64,000 nucleotides of DNA from a virus. Below, one piece after another: positions 47,619 through 56,700 of the stretch. The position numbers and the translations under genes were made by a program. The notes below the pieces were generated by a model, which saw nothing but the letters and a program-made list of their open reading frames with translations, did no database searches and was not told the DNA's origin. The stretch lies in IMG/VR virus record IMGVR_UViG_3300031251_000007, positions 1 through 64,000 of that record, one strand, 5' to 3'. How positions within the stretch are numbered: position 1 is the first letter of the stretch; each line of letters begins with the position of its first letter.

Positions 47619-48172
47619 GGCGTTAGGAATTCGGACCCGGATCGACGACCTGCTCGATGTTCCACTGCACCGCCGCGATCGGGTTGAAGTTGATCAGCGG
47701 CAGGTACGTCTGCGCGGCGATCGACGAGAGCGGCGTCAGCACGTTGGCCACCGCCTTCAGGTCGTTCAGCGCATCCGCCAGATTCACCTTCGAGCTGACC
47801 GGCACGACCAGCGGGGCCGGCGGCGTCTTGCCGGCCGGCACGCCGAAGACGATCCGCACCGACACGTTCCAGTGCGACGTCTGGGCCTGCGCCTGCGGGG
47901 CGCCGAGGGCGGCGAGGCCGACCAAGGCGCAGATGAACAGGAACTTGCGAAGCATGTGCGACTCCTTCTGCCGCCTCAGGGGCGGCGGTTTCGGTTTCCC
48001 AGCCCAGGTACCCGCGCCCCGGCTTGAGGCGCGGCGTCCGTGGGACGTTGGCGGCGAGTAGAAACGCGTCCGGCAGTGCCCAGCCGAGCGCGACGTAGGC
48101 GCGGCGCACCTCGGCCTGGAGCTCGGCCGCGATGTGCAGCCGAAAGGCAGCGACCTGACGCGACTTGGCCAT
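47615..48172 (-). CDS. Possible hypothetical protein, overlaps the exported protein
   Basis: The first 80 residues (MAKSRQVAAFRLHIAAELQAEVRRAYVALGWALPD, then PRLKPGRGYLGWETETAAPEAAEG) look like a real small protein that starts right after the lipoprotein stop. The frame continues through the signal-peptide gene in another frame with Arg-rich shadow composition. Either only the N-terminal part is used, or a frameshift or sequence error has joined the frames. Reported as uncertain. Confidence 0.35.
   Translation of the reverse strand: MAKSRQVAAFRLHIAAELQAEVRRAYVALGWALPDAFLLAANVPRTPRLKPGRGYLGWETETAAPEAAEGVAHASQVPVHLRLGRPRRPRRPAGAGPDVALERVGADRLRRAGRQDAAGPAGRAGQLEGESGGCAERPEGGGQRADAALVDRRADVPAADQLQPDRGGAVEHRAGRRSGSEFLTP
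47623..47955 (-). CDS. Exported small protein
   Basis: 110 residues with signal peptide MLRKFLFICALVGLAALGAP ending AQAQ. The mature part has one beta strand pair and a helix (VNLADALNDLKAVANVLTPLSSIAAQTYLPLINFNP). No Cys-rich repeats. It lies inside a longer overlapping frame (47615-48172) that is less convincing over this part. Confidence 0.65.
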   Translation of the reverse strand: MLRKFLFICALVGLAALGAPQAQAQTSHWNVSVRIVFGVPAGKTPPAPLVVPVSSKVNLADALNDLKAVANVLTPLSSIAAQTYLPLINFNPIAAVQWNIEQVVDPGPNS

Positions 48173-48523
48173 TTAGGCGCACGCGCATCCCTCCGGGGTC
48201 GGCGCCCAGTACGGGCCGCTGGCGCGCTTGCCCGGTGCGCAGACCCGCGGACAGGCGCAGATGTGCGGCTCACAGGTGGGCGCCGAAGCGAAGCAGCCAG
48301 CCGGCACCTGTGGACAGGCGGCGGCGCGCGCCGTGACGGCCGAGGCGATCGCCGTCTGCCAGGCGCTCGACGGCGTCGGCTCGGCGGCCGGCGCCAGCTG
48401 CACCAACGCGGCGCGCTGTGCCGCGAACCCCGACGAGACCGGCGTCGGGCTACAGGCAGCGATGCACAGCGCGATCAGGACCGCGCCGAGTAGCGTCTTG
48501 CCTTGTTCCTCTGCGACACCCAT
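48173..48523 (-). CDS. Cys-rich lipoprotein
   Basis: 116 residues. Lipobox after a hydrophobic core (LLGAVLIALCIAACS). The mature part ends with a Cys-rich segment (ACPQVPAGCFASAPTCEPHICACPRVCAPGKR), about nine Cys. A surface lipoprotein in a late operon; could be a superinfection-exclusion factor or a spanin partner, but no evidence beyond export. Confidence 0.7.
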   Translation of the reverse strand: MGVAEEQGKTLLGAVLIALCIAACSPTPVSSGFAAQRAALVQLAPAAEPTPSSAWQTAIASAVTARAAACPQVPAGCFASAPTCEPHICACPRVCAPGKRASGPYWAPTPEGCACA

Positions 48524-48626
48524 GCACCAACCTCCACGGCGGTGAAGCCGTGCGTGATTGCAGGGGCGTCGGGCGGGGCGGGCACGCGGTGGAACGCGCG
48601 GGCACCCCAGACGGGCCTGTATGTTC

Positions 48627-48836
48627 TTAGCGGCGCTCTACCACATTGCCGCGGGCTTGAGAATTCTCCTCGCTGAGTAGGTCCATAATCGCCCGCAAGC
48701 GCTGGTTGTACTCGCGAAAGTCGCGGGCGCGGTGCGCCTCACGGGCGGCGCGCGCATGCCGACGTACGTTGACGTCGAAGGGGTCGGGCGCCGGCGTGCT
48801 GCCAGCCCCCGACCGGATGTGGGGAGTTCGATTCAC
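48627..48836 (-). CDS. Small basic protein
   Basis: 69 residues (MNRTPHIRSGAGSTPAPDPFDVNVRRHARAAREAHRARDFREYNQRLRAIMDLLSEE), mostly helical and Arg-rich. Coupled to the previous gene by 4 bases. No family. Confidence 0.55.
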   Translation of the reverse strand: MNRTPHIRSGAGSTPAPDPFDVNVRRHARAAREAHRARDFREYNQRLRAIMDLLSEENSQARGNVVERR

Positions 48837-49102
48837 GCGACCCTGAATATTGGATAGACGACAGGAACTTCCGCGCCGGCGGCCATTGGATCGAAGGAGT
48901 CATGCGCGAAGACGAGCCGAAATACGTCCTCGGCACCGACGTAGCCTGATCGGACAAGCTCTGCAGTCTCCGGGATCACCACCGGCTCAGTGGGGGCCGA
49001 ACCTGGCGCGCCGCGCCGTATCAGCGACGCAACGACTTCAGGCGCCACATGGACTTCTCGAAAGCGACCTTCCGCAATTGCCTTGAGCTGCTTCTCCACC
49101 AC
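48833..49102 (-). CDS. Small hypothetical protein
   Basis: 89 residues. A helix (VEKQLKAIAEGRFREVHVAPEVVASLIRRG) followed by beta strands (EDVFRLVFAHDSFDP, AEVPVVYPIFRV). Probably a virion or assembly protein of the tail region. No family recognised. Confidence 0.6.
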   Translation of the reverse strand: MVEKQLKAIAEGRFREVHVAPEVVASLIRRGAPGSAPTEPVVIPETAELVRSGYVGAEDVFRLVFAHDSFDPMAAGAEVPVVYPIFRVA

Positions 49103-49131
49103 ACACCTCCGCCAGTTGACCGCCGGGCGCC

Positions 49132-49686
49132 TTACGCGGCGTCTTCCGCCTCGAAGCCCGCCTGCGCCGCCGCATCGGTGAACAGCGGCGTCAGGATCAT
49201 CAGCGCCAATGTAGAGAGCTTCTTCGCGGGAATCAGCTTGTAGCCAAAACGCTGCACCTTGACCTCGACTTCCTGCTTCATGAAGTCGTCGAAGCCCTGC
49301 CGGCGCTGCTCCTCCGCGTTGATCGCCGCCATGTGCGTCTCGCGCAGCTCGGCGAACTTCTGATCGAACTCGGCCTCGCGTGCCTTCTCCATGACGTACC
49401 GGCTGCCGCCCTCGGGCAGCGCCAGCACCTTCGCCTCGCCGCCCTCGCCCTTCTCGGCATACTCCTGCGCAAGCGCGCTGCGCGCCTGCTCAAACGCCAG
49501 GAACGCCTTGCCGGGCTTCTGCGCCTCGCGCACCGCATCGACCTCGCTGCGCAGGCTGTCGCGTGAGAGCTTCAGCGCATAGGCGAGCTTGTAATCGGGG
49601 CCGTCCATCGCGCCGGCGACGTGATCGATGGTGCCGGCGAGCTCCAGCACGTCGCGGCGCTGCATCTTGATCGTATCGAGGGCCAT
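49132..49686 (-). CDS. Coiled-coil protein of the tail region
   Basis: 184 residues from ATG with GAAGGAGACC upstream. Mostly long helices (LKLSRDSLRSEVDAVREAQKPGKAFLAFEQARSALAQEYAEKG, KAREAEFDQKFAELRETHMAAINAEEQRRQGF). It could be a chaperone or a structural helix bundle. Located between the fibre gene and small proteins. Confidence 0.6.
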   Translation of the reverse strand: MALDTIKMQRRDVLELAGTIDHVAGAMDGPDYKLAYALKLSRDSLRSEVDAVREAQKPGKAFLAFEQARSALAQEYAEKGEGGEAKVLALPEGGSRYVMEKAREAEFDQKFAELRETHMAAINAEEQRRQGFDDFMKQEVEVKVQRFGYKLIPAKKLSTLALMILTPLFTDAAAQAGFEAEDAA

Positions 49687-49717
49687 CGGGGGTCTCCTTC
49701 TGCGTTGGGGGTTGGGG

Positions 49718-52700
49718 TCACGCAATGTTGGAAAAGTACGGGACGTAAACGATGTTGCCGGCGTTATCGTGCACCTGCAGATAGCCGGTGTTGTCGCGAC
49801 TCGTGCCGGCGGTGAGCTTTAGCGATCCGACGCCGGTTGACAGGGAGGTGTTCACCGCCTGGACGCCCAGCACGCAGCGCTCGGTGCCGTCCTCGGCGCG
49901 GAAGAACACCCAGGACTTTCCGGCCGCCGCGTCCTTCGCGTAGATCTGCACGGAATCGGCCGGCGACGATGTCGGCGCCGTCGCGTTGGTAATGCCGATC
50001 ACGTTCTTTGCCGACGTGCCCACCGACGTGCTGCCCAGCTTCAGGTTCACGCCATCGCTGAACATGCTGAAGCCGCCGAGCGTGGTGCCACTGGTGTCGC
50101 GCAGCGAGACGAACGAGGAGCAGATGAGCGCGCCGTCGGCGTTGACGGCGAACATGACCGTCGTCCCGTTGTTCGCGAAGCCGGTGATCAGGTTTGCCGA
50201 CTGGCTCGACGTCCGCCGGATGGTGATCGCCGTCATGTCGCTCGGGATCTCGAACACCATCTGCGCGGTCAGCGTGGAGGTGCTGGAGCCGATGACCAGC
50301 TTGTCGGTCGCGGTGACCAGGCGGATGGTCGTGCCGTCGTCACTCCAGCCGCCACCACCGCCGCCGGACGTCAGGTCGAGCCACGTCGAGCCGTTGTAGA
50401 AGTAGAGCTTGCTGTCGCTGCTCTTGGTGTAGAGCGCGCCCAGCTCGGTCGGCGGCGCGCCGCTCTGCGGGTAGAGGATCATCCCGCCGGCGGCGTAGAA
50501 GCCGAAGCGTACGTTCAGATCGTTGGTCGCGGATCCCGTGTCGATGCCGCACAGGATGAACTTGTCCTTGCGGTAGCTCGACGAGGTGCCGATGCCGTCC
50601 CAGTACGACGCGACAATCATCGCCGCCGGAATCGGGTACGACGTGTCGGCCATGTTCAGCAGGCTGGCGTTGGTCAATACGGCGCCGTTCAGCGGCGCGT
50701 AGTCGAACCCCCAGAGCGAGCGCGGCCCGTGCGACGTCAGCCCTGCGTGACCTTCGACGCTGATGGGCCGGTACTGCCGGTTCATCTTCTCGGCGCCGGC
50801 GGTGGCGAATCCGGCCGTAACGGCGAGCGGGTTGATGTGCAGCCCGCGGATCGTCCACGAGGTGTTCGTGATGTTGTGCGTGATGCTCTGGCCGAGCGTA
50901 ATGCCGGTGTTGCCGCGGAAGTAGAAGCCGATCAGGTTGTGATAGGTCGACGTCGACGACTCGAGTTGCGTGTGGCCCGCCATGAAGCAGGCTTCCGGCG
51001 AGGTGCCGCCGGCCGCACCGACGTCCGCGCCGTTGTAGTTGAGCTCGCCGCCGACGCCGACGATCAGATTCCACTGGCCAATGCCGGCGCCGAGCTCGCA
51101 CGTCGCGTCGACGCCGTACAGGTTGTAGCTCGCGAACGTGCCGGCATAGTCCGCGCCACCAGAGCCCTTGGCGAACTGGCAGTGCATGCCGCAGTACACG
51201 GCCGACTGCGCGTTCGTCGTGCCGGCGAACATATTGAGCGCGATTGCGTTTGACGGGATCATCAAACGCATTTCGTTCGTGTAGATCGCGCAGAACCGCC
51301 GCGTGGCGCTGTTGGTCGAGACGCCGTCGATCTCGTAGCGCAGGTCGCCGACCAAGCTGATGCCGGCCTGGTAGACGCTGTCGCCACCCTTCGGGATGGC
51401 GCGCGCGCCCGGGCCGATGGTCAGGTAGCGCGTTTTCATGACCGTGCGGCCGCCCTCGAGCCATGCCGCCTGGCCAGAGATGGCGTCAGCGTGGAACGTC
51501 CGCAGCGGATACGCCGTCGACGTCGTCAGCGCCTTGGCGTAGAGCACGTTGCCGCCGGCGGAGGCCGCGACCGACTCGCCGAGCGTCAGGCCGGCCACAT
51601 CGCCGGCGCCGAGCGCCCAATTCCACACCTGCGCGTTGGCGCCGTTGGCAATCGTGTTGCCGCCCGCGGCGGCTGTTAGGCTGCTGAGCGCGGCCGTGCC
51701 GGCGACGCCGCTGACCCAACTGAGTACGCCGGTGCCGTCGGTCGCGAGCACCTGGCCTGCGCTGCCGTCGTCGGGCGGCAGCGTGTACGTGATCGTGCCG
51801 CCGGACGCCGGTGCCTTGATCAGCGTCGCGCCACTCGTCGCGCCGGTGAGCGTGATGCCGAAGCCGGCTTGCGTGGTGAGCGCGCGCGTCGACAGCGCAC
51901 CGGCGCTGCTGACGCTGACGTAGGTGCTGGCGCCCGAGTTGTCTTGAACTTCGAGAATGTTCGCCGACTGCGACGCCGCGCCGCGGATGCGCGTGGCAAC
52001 CTTGGTCGCCAGCGACGACACGACGCCGAGCTGCGCGGCGATGTCAGCCGTTGCCGCCGCTGAATCACCGAACAAGGCGTTCAGGCTCGGGCCGAAGATC
52101 TTGAGCGCCAGATGCGCGGCGGAGAACAGATTCGCTTCGGTGTCGATGTTGACGCCGAAGAAGTGGCCGGTGCTGTTGGTGGCCCCGAGGATCGCGCCGG
52201 CGGCGCCGAGCAGGCCCGCGGCCGCCGTCGCCGTCGTCTTCGAGAAGAATCCGCCCGCTGCGGTCACACTCGCGATCGGCGTGCCACCGCTGCTTCGCCA
52301 TTCGGTGAACGCGCCCGTCGGCGTCGCCGCATGTTTGATGACCAGCGGAATGTCAGATGCCGACCCGGCCTCGACGTACAGCCGCGAGTTCGCCGCCGCG
52401 GTGGTTGCGCCGACCGCCACCTGGTCGCTGACCGTCGACAGACGCACGACCGTACCATCGTCCTGCCATCCGCCACCGCCGCCGCCGGATACGGTTGCCC
52501 ACGCGCACACGCCACCGGAGCCGACCTGTAGGAACTGGCCGGCGGTGAACGTCGACGGCAGCGTATAGGTGACCGTGCCGGCGCCCGAGGTTGCGGCGAT
52601 CGATACCGCCTCGCTGCCGGCGCCGCCGAGCTTGATACCCTGCTTGAACGCGGGGACAGTCCCGTTGAACGTCCAGGCGCCGATGATCGTCTCGTTGCCC

Positions 52701-53047
52701 GCATTGCGCGCGAGGATCGCGCCGTCGACGATGTCCGCCTCGACGATCGCGCGGAAGCCGCAGGCGGTTGCCGAAGAGGCGAACAGCGCATGCCCGACCG
52801 TCAGACCTGAGAGCGAAAGCGCGCCGAGCGTGTGCTTGTGGCCGGGGTCGATCGAGGCCGCGTTCTTGATCAGCCACTCGTGCGAGGTGGTGACCGCGGA
52901 GCTATCGATCCCGACTTTGGCCTCAAGCGCTAAGATTGCCGCGGCTCGGTCGTTCTGATGCGCCGCCAGCACATCGTCGACGCCGTCGGTCAGGACGGGG
53001 AACGTCGTGCCGGTGGTGTCGAGCGCCGCAGGATAGTTGATTGCCAT
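49718..53047 (-). CDS. Tail fibre protein
   Basis: 1109 residues. N-terminus (MAINYPAALDTTGTTFPVLTDGVDDVLAAHQNDRAAAILALEAKVG) is the usual shaft-attachment segment, followed by repeats of GGGGGWQDDGTVVRLSTVSDQVAVG and GGGGGWSDDGTTIRLVTATDKLVIG, and long Ser/Thr/Ala-rich beta segments typical of trimeric fibres. No chaperone domain seen at the C-terminus (ends HDNAGNIVYVPYFSNIA). It probably recognises the host surface. Confidence 0.85.
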   Translation of the reverse strand: MAINYPAALDTTGTTFPVLTDGVDDVLAAHQNDRAAAILALEAKVGIDSSAVTTSHEWLIKNAASIDPGHKHTLGALSLSGLTVGHALFASSATACGFRAIVEADIVDGAILARNAGNETIIGAWTFNGTVPAFKQGIKLGGAGSEAVSIAATSGAGTVTYTLPSTFTAGQFLQVGSGGVCAWATVSGGGGGGWQDDGTVVRLSTVSDQVAVGATTAAANSRLYVEAGSASDIPLVIKHAATPTGAFTEWRSSGGTPIASVTAAGGFFSKTTATAAAGLLGAAGAILGATNSTGHFFGVNIDTEANLFSAAHLALKIFGPSLNALFGDSAAATADIAAQLGVVSSLATKVATRIRGAASQSANILEVQDNSGASTYVSVSSAGALSTRALTTQAGFGITLTGATSGATLIKAPASGGTITYTLPPDDGSAGQVLATDGTGVLSWVSGVAGTAALSSLTAAAGGNTIANGANAQVWNWALGAGDVAGLTLGESVAASAGGNVLYAKALTTSTAYPLRTFHADAISGQAAWLEGGRTVMKTRYLTIGPGARAIPKGGDSVYQAGISLVGDLRYEIDGVSTNSATRRFCAIYTNEMRLMIPSNAIALNMFAGTTNAQSAVYCGMHCQFAKGSGGADYAGTFASYNLYGVDATCELGAGIGQWNLIVGVGGELNYNGADVGAAGGTSPEACFMAGHTQLESSTSTYHNLIGFYFRGNTGITLGQSITHNITNTSWTIRGLHINPLAVTAGFATAGAEKMNRQYRPISVEGHAGLTSHGPRSLWGFDYAPLNGAVLTNASLLNMADTSYPIPAAMIVASYWDGIGTSSSYRKDKFILCGIDTGSATNDLNVRFGFYAAGGMILYPQSGAPPTELGALYTKSSDSKLYFYNGSTWLDLTSGGGGGGWSDDGTTIRLVTATDKLVIGSSTSTLTAQMVFEIPSDMTAITIRRTSSQSANLITGFANNGTTVMFAVNADGALICSSFVSLRDTSGTTLGGFSMFSDGVNLKLGSTSVGTSAKNVIGITNATAPTSSPADSVQIYAKDAAAGKSWVFFRAEDGTERCVLGVQAVNTSLSTGVGSLKLTAGTSRDNTGYLQVHDNAGNIVYVPYFSNIA

Positions 53048-53059
53048 CGCCTACCTACC

Positions 53060-53797
53060 TCACGGGGGGGCAAGGGTTCCGGTGACGAGCAGAGCGTTGC
53101 CGCCCGGTGTGGTGGAGCCGACCGAGGTGATGCCGAGTTGCACCCGGTCGCCGGCGAGCAGCGCCATCGGCGAGCCGACGACACTGTGAATCGCGTTGGT
53201 GCCGGTGGCGATCGTCGCGCTACGCGAATCGTCAGCGACCGACACGCGCTTGCGCGTCAGTGTTACTGTCAGCCCAGCGCCGACGGGTGCCGTCTCGCCG
53301 TACATCCAGATGTCGGTGAGCTTGCAGTCTTGCTCGACGAGGGCCTGCGCGATCTTGCTCGCGACCGAGGCGTTGCCTTGCACGAGGAAACGCAGCGGCG
53401 CAGGTCGGCTGGTGGCATCGACGTACGTCTTGGTCGCCGCGTGCAGCCCCGTCGTCGGCGCGCCGGCGAGCACGAGCGGTCCCAACATCGTGCCGCCGGC
53501 CAACGGCAGCATGGCGTTGATCAGCGCCAAGATCGCCGGGCCCGGCGTGCCGTCGAGCTTCAGCAACGTCACCCACGACGTGTTGGCGGCGTCGCGCACC
53601 TTCAACTCGTCCGGCGTCGGCGTCGTGTCCCACCAGAGGAATCCGGGTTGGACGTTGAAGGTCGCCGGCTGCGTGGCCGGATCGATGGGGCCGAACTCGC
53701 ACGACTGCGCCGCGGCGATCGCCGCGTTCAGGAGTCCAATTGTCGTCGCGCCGTCCGCGAGCGCCGCCGAGGGAAGTATGGTTGCGTCTTGTGCCAT
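53060..53797 (-). CDS. Tail-fibre or collar-like protein
   Basis: 245 residues. Beta-rich, with GFLWWDTTPTPDELKVRDAANTSWVTLLKLDG, then LPLAGGTMLGPLVLAGAPTTGLHAATKTYVDA, the GGTMxGxLxL...ATKxYVDA motif of phage fibre proteins. The last half (KLTDIWMYGETAPVGAGLTVTLTRKRV) is a beta domain. It lies between the hub and the main fibre. Confidence 0.8.
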   Translation of the reverse strand: MAQDATILPSAALADGATTIGLLNAAIAAAQSCEFGPIDPATQPATFNVQPGFLWWDTTPTPDELKVRDAANTSWVTLLKLDGTPGPAILALINAMLPLAGGTMLGPLVLAGAPTTGLHAATKTYVDATSRPAPLRFLVQGNASVASKIAQALVEQDCKLTDIWMYGETAPVGAGLTVTLTRKRVSVADDSRSATIATGTNAIHSVVGSPMALLAGDRVQLGITSVGSTTPGGNALLVTGTLAPP

Positions 53798-53798
53798 C

Positions 53799-56700
53799 TC
53801 AGAACCCCGCCGCCTGCCAGGTGAAGTCTCGCACTAGGCGCATCCCGCCCGTGGTGACGACGTCCAAATCGAATCCGGTCGTCGTCTCGTTGGTGACCCG
53901 CATCTGCTCGATCTGCGTCGGCACACCGGCTGCCCGGGGCGTCACCACCAGCCCTGGGTTGCCGCCGATCGGATAGAACGCCTTTGGATAGGTGACGTGC
54001 ACCACGCCCGACACCGACGTCGTGACGCGCCCGGTGAGCGTGTAGTCGGGCGCCTCGACCGTCCACGTGAGCGCGCGGAGCTCGGCCACGATCCCGTCGA
54101 CCTTGGATTCGAGAAACACGCGGAGCCGAACCCGTCCGACCAGGTAGCTCCCTGGCTTGTACGGCGCCCACTCGGGCCGTGTGTCGCCGCCGGTCCAGTC
54201 ATCGCCGCTCAGATCGTCGGAGATCGAGATCTCCGGCCGGGCGGTGATCAGGTTCGCCGCGTCGACGACGTTGACCTGTCCGATCGCGCCGAAGTCTGCC
54301 GCATCGCGAATCGAGGTCGCGTCGACGGCGACGGCATCCCAGCCGACGTTGATCCGCACCAGCATCCGCCGCGCGAGCGTCACGATGTGCGCGTCGGGGA
54401 TCTGATAGTAGCCCGACATCTTCGGCGTGGCGCGCAGGTAGCCGCTGCTCGTCACCTCCAGGTTAGTGATGTGCTGCCCGAACTGCGCGGCCATCGCGTG
54501 CGCGGCGATGCGGTCGATCGTGAGTCCGTGATTGTAGAGCGCGATCTCATCGACCACGCCGGCAAAACGCGAGAAGCCGGTGAGCGGCGCCTCGGCGCAG
54601 ATGAGCTGCGCGCCGGTGGCGATCGGCGCCCCGATGGTCGCGGGCGCCACGATCGGCGTGCCGCCATTGACCACCAGGACCAGCAGCCCAAAGGTGGCGT
54701 CGCAACCGGCCACCACGTGGAGGCGCTGGCCGGCGCTGTACGCGCCTGGCGGCGTCGCGACGACCTGATCGGTGGTGTCGAGCTTCGGGAAGTGCGCCTC
54801 GATCGACCCGTCGGCTTTGACCGCGATGAACGGACCGTTGGTGTAGATGCCCTGCACGTAGCCAGACGCAACGGCGTCGGGCTGGAACACGCATTCGAGC
54901 GCCACCTGCAACAGGTTCGCCCCGACCGGGAAGCCGACGCTTGCCGCGTTCGAGCCAGAGACGCCGGTGAAGTCGACCGCCTGATCGTCGTCGCCGTTCA
55001 GAAGGCCCGGCACGAACGAGGTCTCGGTCGATGCGATCAGCGGATGCGGCCCGCCCATCTGGTCGATGATGTGACGACTGGTCGGCGCTTCGTTGAACCG
55101 GCAGTAGGTGAGCGGCTTGGCCGCCATCACATACGAGCGGTAGACGCCTGGCCCGAACTCCCGTGCCGCGCGCCACCACGAGCGCAGCTGGTTGTGGTTC
55201 ATGTACTGCGGGATCAGCGCGTACTCGTCGAAGTACCCGTTGAAGCTGCCGCTGACCGGTGAACCCCGATCGCCGAAGTAGGTTGTGCCGGTGGTCACCG
55301 GGAAGGTCGCGCCGTTGATCGCGCCCTCCGGCAGCCCGTCCATCGTGAGCTCGAGGAGCCGCGTCTCCATCCCGTGCGCATCGAAGCGCCGGAACGAGAG
55401 CGCGATCATGTGCATCTGCCCGTCGCGGAAATTCGACCCGCCCAAGATCTGCGAGCCCGAGGTCTGCGCCAGCCAGCGGAGCACACCGGAAGCCTCGACG
55501 GTGATCCACGCCCCGGTGCCCTTCGAGTACAGATAGGCTTGCGAAGTCCCCAGGCCGCTCCACTGCGCCCAGAAGATCAGCGTGAATTCGTCACGGTTCA
55601 GGTCGTTGACCGACCGCGTCAGCGTAATCCGGTCGCCGCCGCCGGCGGTGTAGACGTACGCCGAATTGGGGAAGAGATCGTTCACCACTGCCCCACCCGG
55701 CTGGAACATCTGCGTGTCGGGAACAGTCAGCGTGTAGCTGCCGGCCGACGTGCCGGGCGTGACCTCGTCGAAGACTTTCAGCGTGCCGCCCGGATAGGGC
55801 GACATCCGCCAGTAGGCGAGCGGCGCGTCGGTGATCACCAGGCTCGCGAAATCGCTCCAGCCCATCGCAAGCTCATCGGCGCCGCCGACGATGTTGCTGG
55901 CAGTCTCCGCGCTTTCCTTCAGCGGGATGCCGTACGGTTCGCCGTAGACGAATTGCGGATCACCGCCCAGGGAGACCGCGACGCGAGCGGCCACCCAGTA
56001 GACGCCGTCGGACACGACTTCGAAGCGCGTCTCGCGCGTAGTGCCGAGCACCACCGCACGCGCCCAGCCTTGGCTGCCCTTGCGGATTTCGTACTCGACC
56101 ACGCCGCGGTAGTCGGCGACCGGATCCCAGGTGAGATAGAGCCGCGCGCCGCCAGTGACGTCGACGAACTGCGCCGCCAGATTGGTCGCCTGTGCGACCG
56201 GGCCCCAGAGATAGGTCCCGCGCACCACGTAGGTAAGCTCGGCGACGTCCTCGAGGGCCTGTTCGCCGCCGCCGTAGCGGTTGAAGGAGGTGAGCTTGAA
56301 TTTCAGCGGCACCCCCACCAGTCGCGCCGGCAGGGCCAGCTTGAAGATCGCCGGGTCATCGATCCGCACGACGTTGGCGCCAGCGCGGTGGAGCTGATCC
56401 GGCGTGCCGAACCCGCCGCGGCGCAAGCCGGAGAGCGTGTAGCGGTTCGGCGCGGTCAATGCGGGATCGATGTACGACAGCACCTCGTACGGCACGCGCA
56501 GGCTCGTATCGCCGCCGTCGATATAGAGCTGCGCTTTGAAGCGGATCGCATCGGCGATGGTCTGCACTTCCAGCTCGACGGTGCTGCCCGCTGGCGCGCG
56601 GAGCTGCACATCGAGGCTGGTGCTGGTGTCGGTCATAGCCGCCTGCAGCTTGCCCATGCGTGCGCGGTCGGTGATGCGCCCCTGCGCCTCGTAGGTCACG

